In this document: positions 39,932 to 52,558 of the stretch, piece by piece
Layout: every line of letters starts with the position of its first letter
Position numbering within the stretch: the first letter of the stretch is position 1
NCBI GenBank assembly: GCA_027475525.1
Contig: JAMWFC010000054.1
Coordinates: forward strand, 1,542,468-1,606,467
From: Macrolepiota albuminosa
Taxonomy: Eukaryota; Basidiomycota; Agaricomycetes; Agaricales; Agaricaceae
DNA: 64,000 nucleotides
Reading direction: 5' to 3'
Program-made: the position numbers and the translations under genes
Notes under the pieces: model-generated
Told to the model about the DNA's origin: nothing
The model's database searches: none
What the model saw: only the letters and a program-made list of their open reading frames with translations

Positions 39932-40042
39932 GAAGCTTGATGGTTGATGTCGCTGTCAATCGAGATTCTAGAACTAAGTTCTAGAATGTATAATTCTTGT
40001 ATGTTCGCGTACAGATTATCGTCGTTTGACGATTCAAAAAAG
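39932..40042 (-). other. Element A leader with palindromes
   Basis: Same as 7566-7676: an 11-bp-arm perfect palindrome at 39965-39987 and a 6-bp-stem hairpin near 40018-40033. No TGG-type primer-binding site is seen next to the LTR. Confidence 0.6.
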
Positions 40043-40307
40043 TGTAAGAGAAATTACTGGCTTACTCACACAAGACACAGAATCTGCCAAATCGGTAGAT
40101 TTCTCTGTACGTAGTGTAAGTAAAAAAGTATCTACCCAAATACGAGTAAATACACTATAATTTAAAGTACATTAATTAAAGTAAATTAATTAGAGAAATA
40201 ATTACTACTGTAATTATGTCCTCTAATACGATATGCTTCCCACACCCCTAAGGGTGCGGATATGGTGGAATAATGAATAGGGACCTCGAAGAGGTCCCCC
40301 TGTTACA
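40043..40307 (-). repeat. Element A 5' LTR, 265 bp
   Basis: Identical to the 3' LTR at 29364-29628 as read. The following 40308-40384 repeats its last 77 bp exactly, an assembly scar. GGCAG follows at 40385. Confidence 0.92.
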
Positions 40308-40384
40308 ATATGCTTCCCACACCCCTAAGGGTGCGGATATGGTGGAATAATGAATAGGGACCTCGAAGAGGTCCCCCTGTTACA

Positions 40385-41090
40385 GGCAGACAGAATGACA
40401 ACTGACAGATGGCATCAGTCACTGACAACAGCGCTTAGCGAGAAGCCTGATGATCTATCAAAAACTGACGGACAGCTTGGCGTTTGACCTTGGCGCCTGA
40501 CACTGCTTAGCGTCTCGATTTGGCGCCTGACATCGCTAAGCACTTTGGACAGACAGAAGGATGATGGATTGATGGTTTAGCACCGCGATCTGCTGCCTGG
40601 TGGCGCCAAGGGTCCTCAAAGGACGGTAGGGATCTGAAACCATTGGAGCTACCCCTATGAAATTTTCCAGTTTACCGCACTTTGGCGATGGTTGGTCACT
40701 GGCGACGGTGAACTCCTTGTAGTATATATATTACTTACCGACTTGTACATCCACCATCAGAACAATAGACCACAGTTTACTCCCCTTTCCTCAGTCTCCC
40801 TTACGCTCAAGAGCTCATTTACGCTACGGTCGGCAACGTCAAACTCATCGGCAGTTACAGACACTCGCCAACACTCGACACACTCGCGCCTTGCAACTAC
40901 GGCAGGCATTATCGACGCTTAGACTTCGCTAAGCTTATCGTGCTCTTGCCGCTTACCTTTGCCGTGTTCACTTACCGCTTCTTCCCTAGGCGCTTTACCT
41001 TAGCGCTTTACACTTGCCGACCCCGTTACCGACTTTTCTCCATTTTCACCAGACGCGTTCTCTGGGACCTGCCCGGGACTCCTCTCATCA
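40385..41090 (+). repeat. Element B 3' LTR, right part
   Basis: Completes the LTR begun at 29205. Starts with the GGCAG duplication. It includes a TATA-like stretch near 40722-40734 followed by a pyrimidine-rich leader. The end at ATCA (41087-41090) is proposed from the TGAT start and from the abrupt change to AT-rich host coding sequence. Confidence 0.6.
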
Positions 41091-41091
41091 C

Positions 41092-41909
41092 TTATAGCGT
41101 GCCCAACGCAAACTCTTGGTACGGTAACACTATAGTTACATTTGTTACTGACCAAACTTTGGGCGTCATCAACGGTCCGCTAGAAATAGGCGGAGCCGCG
41201 GCATCAACAATTGTTTTATCTCTGCAGGCCTTAGCACAAAGTGCCTGTATATGTTTTTTAAATGCTTTATAGGACTTGCCCAACAGTAAATATATATTAT
41301 TCAGTGATCCTATAGGCTATGAAACATGAGAAATATAATTACAACAAACAGTGCAAGATGAGTATAAAGCAGCATAATTTTATCAGACGACATACCACTT
41401 TGTGATTGTCCGCTATAGGTCCAAATGTTGTAGGAGGTCTAAGAGGACTGCCGAGCATCAACTCGTATACATTGAGTACACGATATGCCATAAGCACTTT
41501 GAACCAGGCATCTAGCAATGTTTTTTCAGGAACCAACGTGACTTCTTGACTGTTCATAAAGGCACAAAAAAGCAAAAACTGGTCGTCTTTGTGCACTTCC
41601 ACAGGCTTACACTCCTCATTGGATATACATTTGACAAGTTTCTGAAAACGAATATAAAGCAAGAAATCAGATCACTGACAACATGGAAACTGTCAGTACA
41701 ACATAATTTGACAAGTTTCTGAAAACGAATATAAAGCAAGAAATCAGATCACTGACAACATGGAAACTGTCAGTACAACATACGTGTACCAACATATCTT
41801 CTCCATATCGCAAAGGAAGATCTTCTCTTACAAGTAGTGCATCAGTGAACCACGAGTAGGATGAAAATGTTTTATTAAGTATGCGTGGATGACGGTGAGA
41901 TGCAGGCAT
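41092..41909 (-). CDS. Gene D, cut by element B (copy 2)
   Basis: Same gene as 8726-9543. Exons 41909-41784, 41641-41396 and 41316-41092. The stop TAA lies two bases from the proposed LTR end of element B, so the 3' end was probably truncated by that insertion. The 5' start is uncertain and the family is not recognised. Confidence 0.5.
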
Positions 41910-42165
41910 AGAGGCTCAAAATACTGCAAATATAAAAGAACTGATAAGTGTTAATTGATAATGGAAGATGAGTGAGCAAATGTTATGGTAGAGATGATTA
42001 CTGCAAATATAAAAGAACTGATAAGTGTTAATTGATAATGGAAGATGAGTGAGCAAATGTTATGGTAGAGATGATTGTATAGTACATCAATGATGGGAGT
42101 CAAAGAAAAAGAGATGCGTGATATACAAGACCAAATATTATGAAACACTTGCACTAAACACAATC

Positions 42166-42620
42166 ATGGATAATCAAGCGTCATCAAATTTAAACAATCT
42201 AAAAATACAGCATAGTAATCTTCCTTGGGACAATTCGTCTAGCGACTGGAGTTCTTCACAGATTATCTACATATTGTAAGTACAGAACTGCAAATACACA
42301 CTATTTAAGTGATATCAAAGTTTGAGGGTTCTTCACAGATTATCTACATATTGTAAGTACAGAACTGCAAATACACACTATTTAAGTGATATCAAAGTTT
42401 GAGGTGCATTGTATGAGTATTGCAATAAATATGGATAAAGACGTACTGATTTTACTAAATTTGATATCAAATCAACTTTATTTTTTTCAACCTTGTACTT
42501 TTCTTAATCTAATTATCTTGATTCTATCATATAGCCTTGAAGGTGTATACGAATATGTACATTTGATGCATATACATAGACAATCAGAGCAAGATTTGAA
42601 CCTCTATAATGATGACAGTG
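42166..42620 (+). CDS. Gene E, short spliced model (copy 2)
   Basis: Same as 9800-10254. Exons 42166-42275 and 42535-42620, with a 77-bp assembly duplication at the first donor. No homology recognised. Confidence 0.35.
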
Positions 42621-44836
42621 GTGAGTACTTCTCAAGTGTGACACATCATTGACACAACTTAATTCTACTTGTGACATTCATTTCGGACCCCCACCATACA
42701 CTGCTGATACTGAAAAGTGTTTCCAGTGAAAAAAGTGTAAAAGAAAGCTGATATGCTATTTCTGATGTATTAATTTCCACAAAAAAAGTCATTCAACAAA
42801 GAAAAGTGCCTTTTTCTTTTGAAAATTGACACATTGGAAATTGCATGACAGCTTTCTTTTCTAATTTTTCCAATGGAAACACAATCTGGTGCCAGCAGTG
42901 GTATTCACCTTTTTATAACTACTTAACATCCTTCAGATATTGATATAAATGCATAGATATCTTCCTAAGTAACCTACCCATATGTCTGCATAGTTCAAAG
43001 TTTATTTATATTCTTGAAAATTTAGTTCTTAATTCACTTGTTATATGTTGGTGTCTCAAGAAAGGTTACTGCACTGTAATCCAATTGATTTCAAAATTTT
43101 ATTTATATGTTTTTGTCAAAATAATAGAAAATTTGTAAAAACACAGTAAACATAATCCAATTAATTTCAGAATTTTGTTTGTTAAAATTATAGAAAAAAA
43201 TTTTAACTGAACTTAAAAGAATAATCGAATAAATTGCCACAGGAGGCTTACTCTGGTTCTTAGACTCAGGAATAACTAATACAGCCCTCTGCAATGCATT
43301 CAATAGCATCAGATCAAGTACCATTAAAAGTTTGGTTACAATATTTTTTCTTGTAAATATTTAAATAAATATTTGAAATCAGTTGGATTATTTTTACTTA
43401 CTGTTTTTTTTTTTGCCAAAGAATATTGTTCCCTGCACTCAGTGTTTATTCTCACCAATGTTGAACTGTACTTTTCTTGCTGATTGAGTTTTTGCTGTCA
43501 GCTGAGTAAGTTCAATTACAATATGTTTTCTATGGTTTTGACACACCTGCACTGAGTTAGGGAGTGGTGGATGTGTTGTTATGTTGAGCATGTCTCAAAA
43601 GTTGTAAGTTTCAAAAATTCTATCACATATCATAACACTAACCAAGCAGCCAATTTCATCTCCGCTCTAGCATGGTAAAATAGATTAAACATTTTAACAT
43701 AACAAACACCTCACACCTCAAAATTCTGGATACACTATCTCTTATACTTATACTAGCACGACTCTCAGAAAGTTTAGTTAGTATCTCTAGTAATAACTAA
43801 ATCTAGAACAAGTTGATTGAATCTGCTTTTCTCATTTTCCTGGTATTGTTGGCAACATCGCATGCAAAGTTCAACTAAATTCCTTCTTTCCTTTTGTGAA
43901 CTATTGGACTATATTACAGTAGTATAGACCTTGATATATTGTGTAAAAGATCAATGGCTTTGTGTCTGGAATCTTCTTACAAAACTCTATTTGAAAATCA
44001 CACCCTGAAGATAACAGAACTAGTTGGAAGTTAACATTGTTCATGATGAGGAATCCATAGAGTGCTACCATGCACAGCAAGTGGGTTTTTCTGGAACTAG
44101 TTGGAAGTTAACATTGTTCATGATGAGGAATCCATAGAGTGCTACCATGCACAGCAAGTGGGTTTTTCTGGTAGTATATGACACAAAAAACAGGGAAATG
44201 ACCGAAACATATTAGCCATACATGGTACATGTAGTAATGGAACCAAGTCATAGGACAAAGGCAGTCTACAAAAAAATAGAGAAAGATGCCGTGCAGCAGT
44301 CCTGCTTGAGCAAAGAGTCAAAAGCAGCTAATCTCGCAAGACTGCCATAACCTCAACACAAAGTCCTCCCTGAAGGTTTGGGAAATGCTTTCACTTCGAG
44401 ATAGCACAGTTGACTACTTCGTAAGTCTTATCAACTACATCAACAACAATATATACACAACAAGGTAAGATTATCTGCAATGGCTCGCACCTCCCTTTTT
44501 CTGAAGGGCTAAGAGAGTTCGCCACCACTCCAGCCCTAGTCACCGGAAATGAGAAATACGGAGGTGGATCCCCAACTGAACCAAATGAACAACACAACGT
44601 CCCGCACACACCCTCGTCTCCTTATCTTCCATACAAAGACTCAAACGCTCCCGAGACCTGGAGTTCGGAGGACTATTCACCATCCGTGTAACTAACAGCA
44701 TCAGTGGTGGCGCAGAAGATGATAACGCCCAGCAGCGCACAATACAAGGCCAAGGCTCAATCAGAAATGAAGTAAATATCACAACCTGCTCCCTGTAGAA
44801 CTATTTTAGACGAGAAATCATCAGTAGAGGATAATA
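42621..44836. other. AT-rich spacer, no gene seen (copy 2)
   Basis: Same as 10255-12470, including the 77-bp duplication at 44017-44170. Confidence 0.5.
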
Positions 44837-44856
44837 ACTAAGAGAGCTCCTCACCA

Positions 44857-47800
44857 TTGATAGCAGCTCCTGAACCAGAAGGCCAAATAGAACGACCAGT
44901 TATCTGCTCCAGCCAAGTTTCATGGAAGTCAACAGATACCCACACCACGAGATTGCCATCTCGCAAGCATAACAATGTAGCTTTGCGTATAGGCTCTTTT
45001 GAAAGAAGGGACTTTGGAACAACCGGAGCACCTAGATCTGAAAACAAATGGAACCATGTAAATCAAGTACCGAAAGACAAAAAGAAAATTGGAATTCTAT
45101 CGGTCGAGGAGACCCACCTGTCAGATGGATGGAAGGAAGAGGTGAAGCAGCTCTTTGGTAAGAGATTGAAAATTTTCCACTCCCCTGACCCAGAGAACCC
45201 ATCTGGAAAACAAGGAGTAGTAGTAGTGTTGAAAAAAAATCTATTGAAAGTCCAAGGTGCGGGATTGAAGGTGATTGTCCCGAGACAAAGAAATCAATCA
45301 ATTTTGTTGCAGTGTACGCACCAAACATCACTGAAAGTGACGGCCAAGATAATGGAAACTTCTGGCTTAATCAATCAATTTTGTTGCAGTGTACGCACCA
45401 AACATCACTGAAAGTGACGGCCAAGATAATGGAAACTTCTGGCTTACACTGAATAACTTCTTTACAGATAACCTGAGAGTTAAGGTAGATGTCATGGCCA
45501 GGGACCTCAACATGATGGAGAACACCCAGGATAAATCTCCTATGAGAGAGGCAACTGAAGCTCTAGACCACTTCAAGTAAATCCTATACCTGAGGGATGC
45601 ATGGAGAGACGCTTTCCCAATCAAGAGAGCCTTCTTCTTCATCAAAGATGCTACATCGTCCATGTTAAGAATAGACAAAATCTACATGACGAACCCTCTC
45701 AACTTATCATCGTGTGACTGGTCGATCTCGTCCACTGGTATCCCAGGAACTGACCATCCACTCATCATGATAACGCACGCAGAGTCCCAATTGTGGGAAA
45801 AGGGAGATGGGTTATGAAAAACCACATAATACATAATGATGGAAAATTCAGGAAATATGTAGTAGAGTCCGAATGGAATAGCACTAGATAAAATTAGAAC
45901 TCTAGGCAACAACAGATTGTCAGGAGCAAATCTCCAGACTGTATATATGAAATGGAAAAGAAACCTATTAACCTATGCAAAAGAAAGGGATAAGATCCTA
46001 GTACCAAAGTATATCATGGAGAAAAAGAAAATCAAGTTGCGAAGAACCAGAAGCTAGATGACCCAGACCTTGATGATGTAGAGAAAACAGAGACGGTTAA
46101 GGAAATAACAAAGAAACTGGAATCTCTTGAGAGGAAATATCACATGGCTAAAAGAAAGAAAATTGCGATTAAGAACAGGTTAGAAGGAGAAACAAATGTG
46201 CAAGTATTGCACAACATCCAACAAACAAGCGGTCAATCCAGAGACGTAATATATGCCTTCATCATTCAAGAAAGAAAGCCCCAACATATCTTTGCCGGCA
46301 TACAAGAGCAACTCAATTAAGATGGCCGAGATAGCCAGAAATTACCATAACGAACTCCAAAGTAAGCGCAAAGACATCACAGACCAAGAACATGAGGAGA
46401 AGACCCTAAAAGTTCTGGGCACAATCAAGGCTTGCACATTGGAACAACGAAAAGAAGACTTGAGCAGTACAATTGAAATGAAGGAACTGCTGACAGCACT
46501 ACAGCTCTCAAATAATAGCTCAGCACCAGAACCAGATGGGATTCCATACCAATTCTAGAAGTCCTTCAATAACAAGTTTATAAATGACTCAACGCAGAAC
46601 CTAAGGATTGTAAATCGTTAGCAGCCTCCCTCAAGGAATCCCACCTAAAAGGTTATGATATCCCAGGCCATGCCAAAAAGTTAATTGTGAACCTTTTTGC
46701 TGATGATACGACTACGTTCCTATTGATGGAAGACAACAAGCAAGAAGAGCAGTAAAGTTTATGTGGGCTGGGAGGAGCTCCTTAGCTAATGAGAAAACAA
46801 TGTACGAGCCCTTTGATAGTCGACATCAGAACAAGAAATAAAGCAATGTAGCTGAAATCTTACTTGAAATTCAAAACAAACAGACCACTATGGGCCTTGG
46901 TGGCTGATGCAATCACAGCCAACAATGCCCTGAAGTCGGAAGAAATAGTGGACAAGCAGATTAAGGTATCACCGTTCCTGCAATCGTGGAAGACAAAGGT
47001 GACTGTGCACGAGGGGACACGAGCCCAAATATAGCTTGCTTATTTATAGTGACAGCGGAGTTTAATGTATATTTATAGTGACAGTGGAGTTTAATGTATA
47101 TTTATAGTGACAGCGGAGTTTAATGTAAGACTTGATGACTTGTCTTCATCAACAGGGAAATCCTGAGGAAAATGCCGATATGGTTACGGTATCATGTAGC
47201 CGCTGATGACCCAAGCAAGCGTCAGAAAAATAAACTGTGTGAAGGCAGCGGAGTGCCTCAAAAGCAAACACAAATTGGGGATACAGAAATATTAGATATT
47301 AGAGGGAAAGATAAAATGCGATATACTTACCTAGATTCCAACTGCGAGTGTAGTGACTGCATGAAGTTAGAAAACTCATTTGGGTGCATGCACCCAGCCT
47401 CGTATGTTAACCGAGCAAAAGACATGCTCACATTATAGTCTCGACGAAAGCAAACGCCAGGAAGTGGTTTTTAAATGCGACACTCTACCAAGGCCTAGAT
47501 AAAACGATAAAAGCGATTGAAGGAATAAAGAAGGTTGAAGGAATAAAGGAGGCAGTGATGATGGTAAATAAGAAAACCCCAGCCTACGTGACGAAGATCT
47601 TTCCAGAACAATGAGGGTCTTCCTGTGGAAATGTCAACACGATGCGTACAAGGTGGGATCATACTGGGACAAACAAACAATGAAGCTCGACCTGAAGAGC
47701 CGGAGGATATGCAGCCATGATGGTAAAGTAAAGTAGACTCTCTGGATCACATTATCACCGAATGCTCCCGTGTTAGTCAGGAGATTGTATGGGAAAAAGC

Positions 47801-48046
47801 GAGAAACGTATGGAGAAGAAGAACAAGGGAAACGTAGCCAGAGCGGAATTTATCCACCGTACTAGGCAGCCCTCCAATGAAGATTACGGACGCTGAGAGA
47901 AGACTCTCCCTAGGTCTGACCCGGGTACACAAAATACTGAACCTAGAAGCGACCTATTTTATATGGACACTATAATTAACAGAGTAATAAGAAAAGATGA
48001 AGATGATAGTCCACATTCACCACTAGAAATAATTAACAAATGGAAT
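44857..48046 (+). pseudogene. Degenerate LINE relic (copy 2)
   Basis: Same as 12491-15680: endonuclease fragment, RT FADDT motif near 46696-46716 and C-terminal Cys/His and RNase H-like tail, all with stops. The 29-bp triple repeat lies at 47041-47127. Confidence 0.75.
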
Positions 48047-48077
48047 AAGACTCTTCAAAATCACCTCCCTTCTCTAG

Positions 48078-48166
48078 TAGAAAAACCTGATTTGAACCCC
48101 AGGTGAGCAGCACAGCGGGCAAGAGGGCCTTGCCAAGGACGTAGGCTATTAAGCCATTTGAAACGC
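48078..48166 (-). repeat. tRNA-like / SINE-head remnant (copy 2)
   Basis: Same as 15712-15800, with A- and B-box-like motifs on the minus strand. Confidence 0.45.
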
Positions 48167-48183
48167 TACTCCAAAAAAAAAAC

Positions 48184-48491
48184 TTACTCCATTTTTGAAA
48201 TGAAAATTGAATTTCCAACTAAACTCCACACACATGATTATATAAGCATTTGTCTGGACGAAGGATTATATAAGCAGCTGTCCAGATGAACGCTTATATA
48301 ATCATGTATGAGGTTTAGTTGGGAATTTAGTTTTTGTTTCTATTTCAAAAATGGACGAAGAATTATATAAGCAGTTGTCCAGACAAACACTTATATAATC
48401 ATGTGTTGGGGTTTAGTTGGGAATTTATTTAATTTTTATTTCTATTTCAAAAATGGAGTGTTCGTCTAGACGAAGGATTATATAATTGGTT
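48184..48491. mobile_element. Palindromic MITE (copy 2)
   Basis: Same as 15818-16125. Confidence 0.65.
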
Positions 48492-49102
48492 GTCAAACTT
48501 AATTGGTGTATAGATGACTGAGATGATTGAGGTATTCCTGATCTTCAGAATCTAATTCTAACAACATGTTCCTCAATTGTATAGTTTATTCTAATCTGTC
48601 CATCCATCCACTCCGTCCCCCCCTTGCGACAACTACTCAACCTGGTTGTCTACGTGACATACACGTACCGCAATCTATTCTGATTTCTGATTCTTTGACA
48701 ACTCCACACTTATATTATTTCGTATGTGAATCCTACTTGTGATATACTATTCCACCCCTTTAGCTAGGAGAGTCCCCTCTGAGTCGGATGTCACTAAGGC
48801 GTCATAAGGCGTTCACACTTAGGAAGATGAATTCACACTCCGCTACTCTGTAAAGAACTAGTCAATGAGACTGAGACGCGAAAGCCTTTGCTTTGAATTG
48901 ACAGGCATGACAACTGGCTTGACCTTTTGCCATAAGGGACTCAGCAATGAGACTTCATCTCACTCTAGACTAAGTCAAAAACACATTAGGTAACGTTTGT
49001 TCTATGTCTTATTTGAAGTATTAAGATAGCTGGTCGCGGTAAAAAATCATATTGTCCAACTAAAAAAGGACTCTACGCTAAAGGGTGGAATACATTTGAC
49101 AA

Positions 49103-49416
49103 TTATACAAAGTCTGCTTTGTCTTCTACTTCTTCAATTTCAACATATTCATCATTTATTAGCAGATCAACCACGTCTTTAATCCACATCGGCAGTGAAC
49201 ATACTATAGCAGCACGACGATCGGCTTCTTCAGGGTCAGCAAGCAAAATAACATCTTGGATGTTGAATGAAGTCATGTCTCCAAAGCAGCCCTTGTAGAT
49301 GCTAACTGTGAATCTATAGTATATGCGACAACTTTTGTGGGAATTTGATGTGATGACTAAAAATTTGTCAGCTGAGTCATCAATGACTAAGGCTGACAAA
49401 TAGTTGTCTTTTTGGT
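49103..49416 (-). CDS. Gene F probable terminal exon (copy 2)
   Basis: Same as 16737-17050: acceptor-preceded open exon with acidic C-terminus, separated from the rest of gene F by the minisatellite. Confidence 0.4.
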
Positions 49417-49783
49417 CTGTTTTCAATAAATGTTGGTAGATAAAAATTCAGATAAAATCACTGAAAAATCAGAAAAAATTCAAAGGCTACTGATACACTG
49501 ATTGTGAATTTTTTGAGGCCTATAAATGCTTAAAGAAATCTGAAAATTTCAAGAAAAATTCAATTGCTCTGTTTTTCAGGAGATGTTAGTGGAAAATGCT
49601 CAAATAATTAAGAAATCTGAAAATTTCAAGAAAAATTCAATTGCTCTGTTTTTCAGGAGATGTTAGTGGAAAATGCTCAAATAATTGCAGGAAAATCACC
49701 AGAAAATGAGGAAAAATTCAAATACTAATATACTGATTTTTAGTTTTTTAAAAATTTATAAATGCTGAATAAAATCCGAAAAA

Positions 49784-50271
49784 ATGCCGAGGCCTTAACC
49801 GAACAAAGTGAGGTTGAGGCCAGGAATAAGCACTGAGTTGTGAAATGCCAAGCCCTTAACCGAACGATGTGAGGTTGAGGCCAGAAATAAGCACTGAGTT
49901 GTGAAGTGCCGAGGCCTTAACCAAACAAAGTAAGGTTGAGGCCGGGAATAAGCACTGAGTTGTGAAATGCCGAGGCCTTAACCGAACAAAGTGAGGTTGA
50001 GGCCAGGAATAAGCACTGAGTTGTGAAATGCCAAGGCCTTAACCGAACAAAGTGAGGTTGAGGCCAGGAATAAGCACTGAGTTGTGAAATGCCGAGGCCT
50101 TAACCGAACAAAGTGAGGTTGAGGCCGGGAATAAGCACTGAGTTGTGAAATGCCGAGGCCTTAACCGAACAAAGTGAGGTTGAGGCCGGGAATAAGCACT
50201 GAGTTGTGAAATGCCGAGGCCTTAACCGAACAAAGTGAGGTTGGGGCCAGGAATAAGCATTGAGTTTTCTA
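49784..50271. repeat. 61-bp hairpin minisatellite, 8 copies (copy 2)
   Basis: Same array, unit order and unit variants as 17418-17905. Such arrays change length readily, so an identical array in both blocks argues for one sequence placed twice. Confidence 0.9.
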
Positions 50272-50318
50272 TACATACTTGGAGCCCTAACTGAACAAAG
50301 TGAGGTTAGGGTGGAGGC

Positions 50319-51739
50319 TTAGTTGGGGGGGGTTTGGGGGTGAAGCCCCCAATGAGCTACGAAATTTGTGCCGAAGGCACAAATCATAGCTCGTGTAGCA
50401 ATAACAGCGGACCAGTTTGCCACATCAACGTATGCATAAGGCAATGACTGATATTTTTCAAGGTTGAATTTTTGGTGTCGCCCATCATAAACTGGTACTA
50501 GAATCGTTATTCAATTATAATAAGCCATAATAGAAAAAAGTGGGTGAATTTTATGGCTTACCTGAATCTCCGTATGGTCTTACTGCATCAGACCAAGATA
50601 ACTTGGTGTGGCTGCGATCACCCTTCTTTGTTGGAGAAGCAGGAGCTAGTCTTGTAGATGAACCCGGTTTGTCTAAAGAGTCGTTAGCTTTCTATATTAA
50701 GTGATGGTCATTAATTATACTGTATACCTGAACGACTCGTGCTCTTTCTCGTGAGCATTGTTGTAAGGGAGACGCCATCCTGTTGCGTGATTACTGACAA
50801 ATTCTCCTTGTTGGAAACCGCTCCAATAAAGGCCATTGCACGAGGAAACGTGCGATCTGAAAAAGCAACTGATATATAATGTGGGTCTCCTTCGTCAACC
50901 AGATGGCTAAATATGACCATTCCAACAAGATAAAAGACGAAAAAGTTTTGCTTGGCTGTAGAAAATCTTTTTCGCTGGAAGACAAATCCTTGTTGGAAGT
51001 CTTGAGGATTAGCAGCCGTGAGATTGATGACTTGAATGCTACTTGATTTAGGTACACAAACATCCAATTCCATAAGACAACTTGCACTAGGAAAGGAGTA
51101 TTCGAGATTGACAACAGCCTCTTCGGATACTTGGGAAGTTTTGGTGTCATAGCATGTATAATTGATTGCTTCTAGAATGATAGGTTGTGTGTCGTTGGAC
51201 TTGGCATCTTGCCTAGAGTAATATATAAAAAAAGTCAGCTGATAAAGTGAAGTGATCCAAATATTTTGACTTACATATTTTGTGAAGTCGAATTGTTTAT
51301 GAATTCAGCGTAAGGTAGTTCAGATACAACATCTTTAGCATGTAGCATTCTATAGATTATAGTTCAATTAATTGCGGTGGTTGCAAAATATTCAACACGT
51401 ACTGATTGCTGGCACTGGCAATATTTTTTCCTTTATCAAGAATATAACTCAAACCGCTTTCGTCTGTCTCTTCCCTACAATGTCAATAAGCCTTATCATA
51501 TCAAGAAAAGGGGTACGATTGAAAACAAACTTCGAGTCCGACTTATTAATATCTTCTTGCATGTTAGCTTCATTGGAAGTCATTCGCTTGTACTTCTTCT
51601 TTGTTTTCTGCTCTAACATGGTAGCTTCAGTGTCTGATTCAGATCTTATTTGTTGTTTCCTGTACCGTTACTCATTAGAATCAAACACTAATATTGACAA
51701 TGAAAGTAAAGTAACGTACTTGGCTGAAAGTCGGGCCAT
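50319..51739 (-). CDS. Gene F, seven-exon hypothetical protein (copy 2)
   Basis: Same as 17953-19373. Exons 51739-51720, 51659-51531, 51474-51403, 51349-51275, 51212-50728, 50672-50562 and 50491-50319. 354 residues with a consistent phase. The last 25 or so residues come from the hairpin repeat. Confidence 0.6.
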
Positions 51740-52558
51740 TTGGTTGACGCTATGAGAAAAACTGAAGGCAAAGGTATAAAGGGAGGTTCTTTTCAACCTG
51801 ATTGTTTTAAAGCATATTCGTTATCCTCAAAAAGCGTTTTCACACTTACCATATTTAGAGCAATAACAAAAACAGTGGAGTCGCCGATCATTTTTAAGCA
51901 CGTTAATTTAACTAGAATTAGAAATTATTTTCACACTTGTGTTGATTAGAAGTCGTTTATTTTGCTTTCAACATTGGTTTGCTAAGATCAGGTAATTTTT
52001 AGTAAGTTTCAACGTGTTAACAAGCAATGTGGCCTATTTCTATCAAAAGCAGTCTGGTAATTTTTAGCAAGTTTCAAGTTTTATGTTAGCAAGCAATGAG
52101 ACCTATTTCTGTCAGAAGCAGCATCAGAAGATCATCAAAAGTATCTTTTTTCAAGTTTTATGTTAGCAAGCAATGAGACCTATTTCTGTCAGAAGCAGCA
52201 TCAGAAGATCATCAAAAGTATCTTTGGTGGCGTTTGCAACGTCATTTTATATCAAATTAGAATTAGAAGTATAGAATAGAATTAGAAGTAGCATCACAGG
52301 ATCATCAATAGCATCTTTGGTAGCGCTTATCATTGGTGCAACGTCACTTTACCTGTTAAAATCTATCAACATCAATTAGAAGTTGTATCATGGGATCACA
52401 AATGTGTACTCTATAATAGTGTAATCGATGCAAGAGGCAACTTCACCGTGGTGTATCAGTTTTTAAATGGTAAGACACTTATTCTTATATAATCATCATA
52501 GAGGACAACACGCTTTACTGCAAGTTTGCCAATGCCATATTTATATAGTTTCATTCAG
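51740..52558. repeat. Imperfect tandem repeats, no gene seen (copy 2)
   Basis: Same as 19374-20192, including the 77-bp duplication at 52072-52225. Confidence 0.6.

Larger units (their letters stand above)
29364..40384 (-). mobile_element. Gypsy element A: complete chromovirus with three ORFs
   Basis: Minus-strand order: 5' LTR (40307-40043), leader, gag-protease, in-frame TGA, pol with C-terminal chromodomain, a third ORF of 959 codons, polypurine tract and 3' LTR (29628-29364). Without the 77-bp scar at 40308-40384 it is 10,944 bp. LTRs are identical as far as I compared them, target-site duplication is intact and all three frames are open, which points to recent insertion. It sits in the 3' LTR of element B. 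Chromodomains are known to steer chromovirus integration to particular chromatin. Confidence 0.92.
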
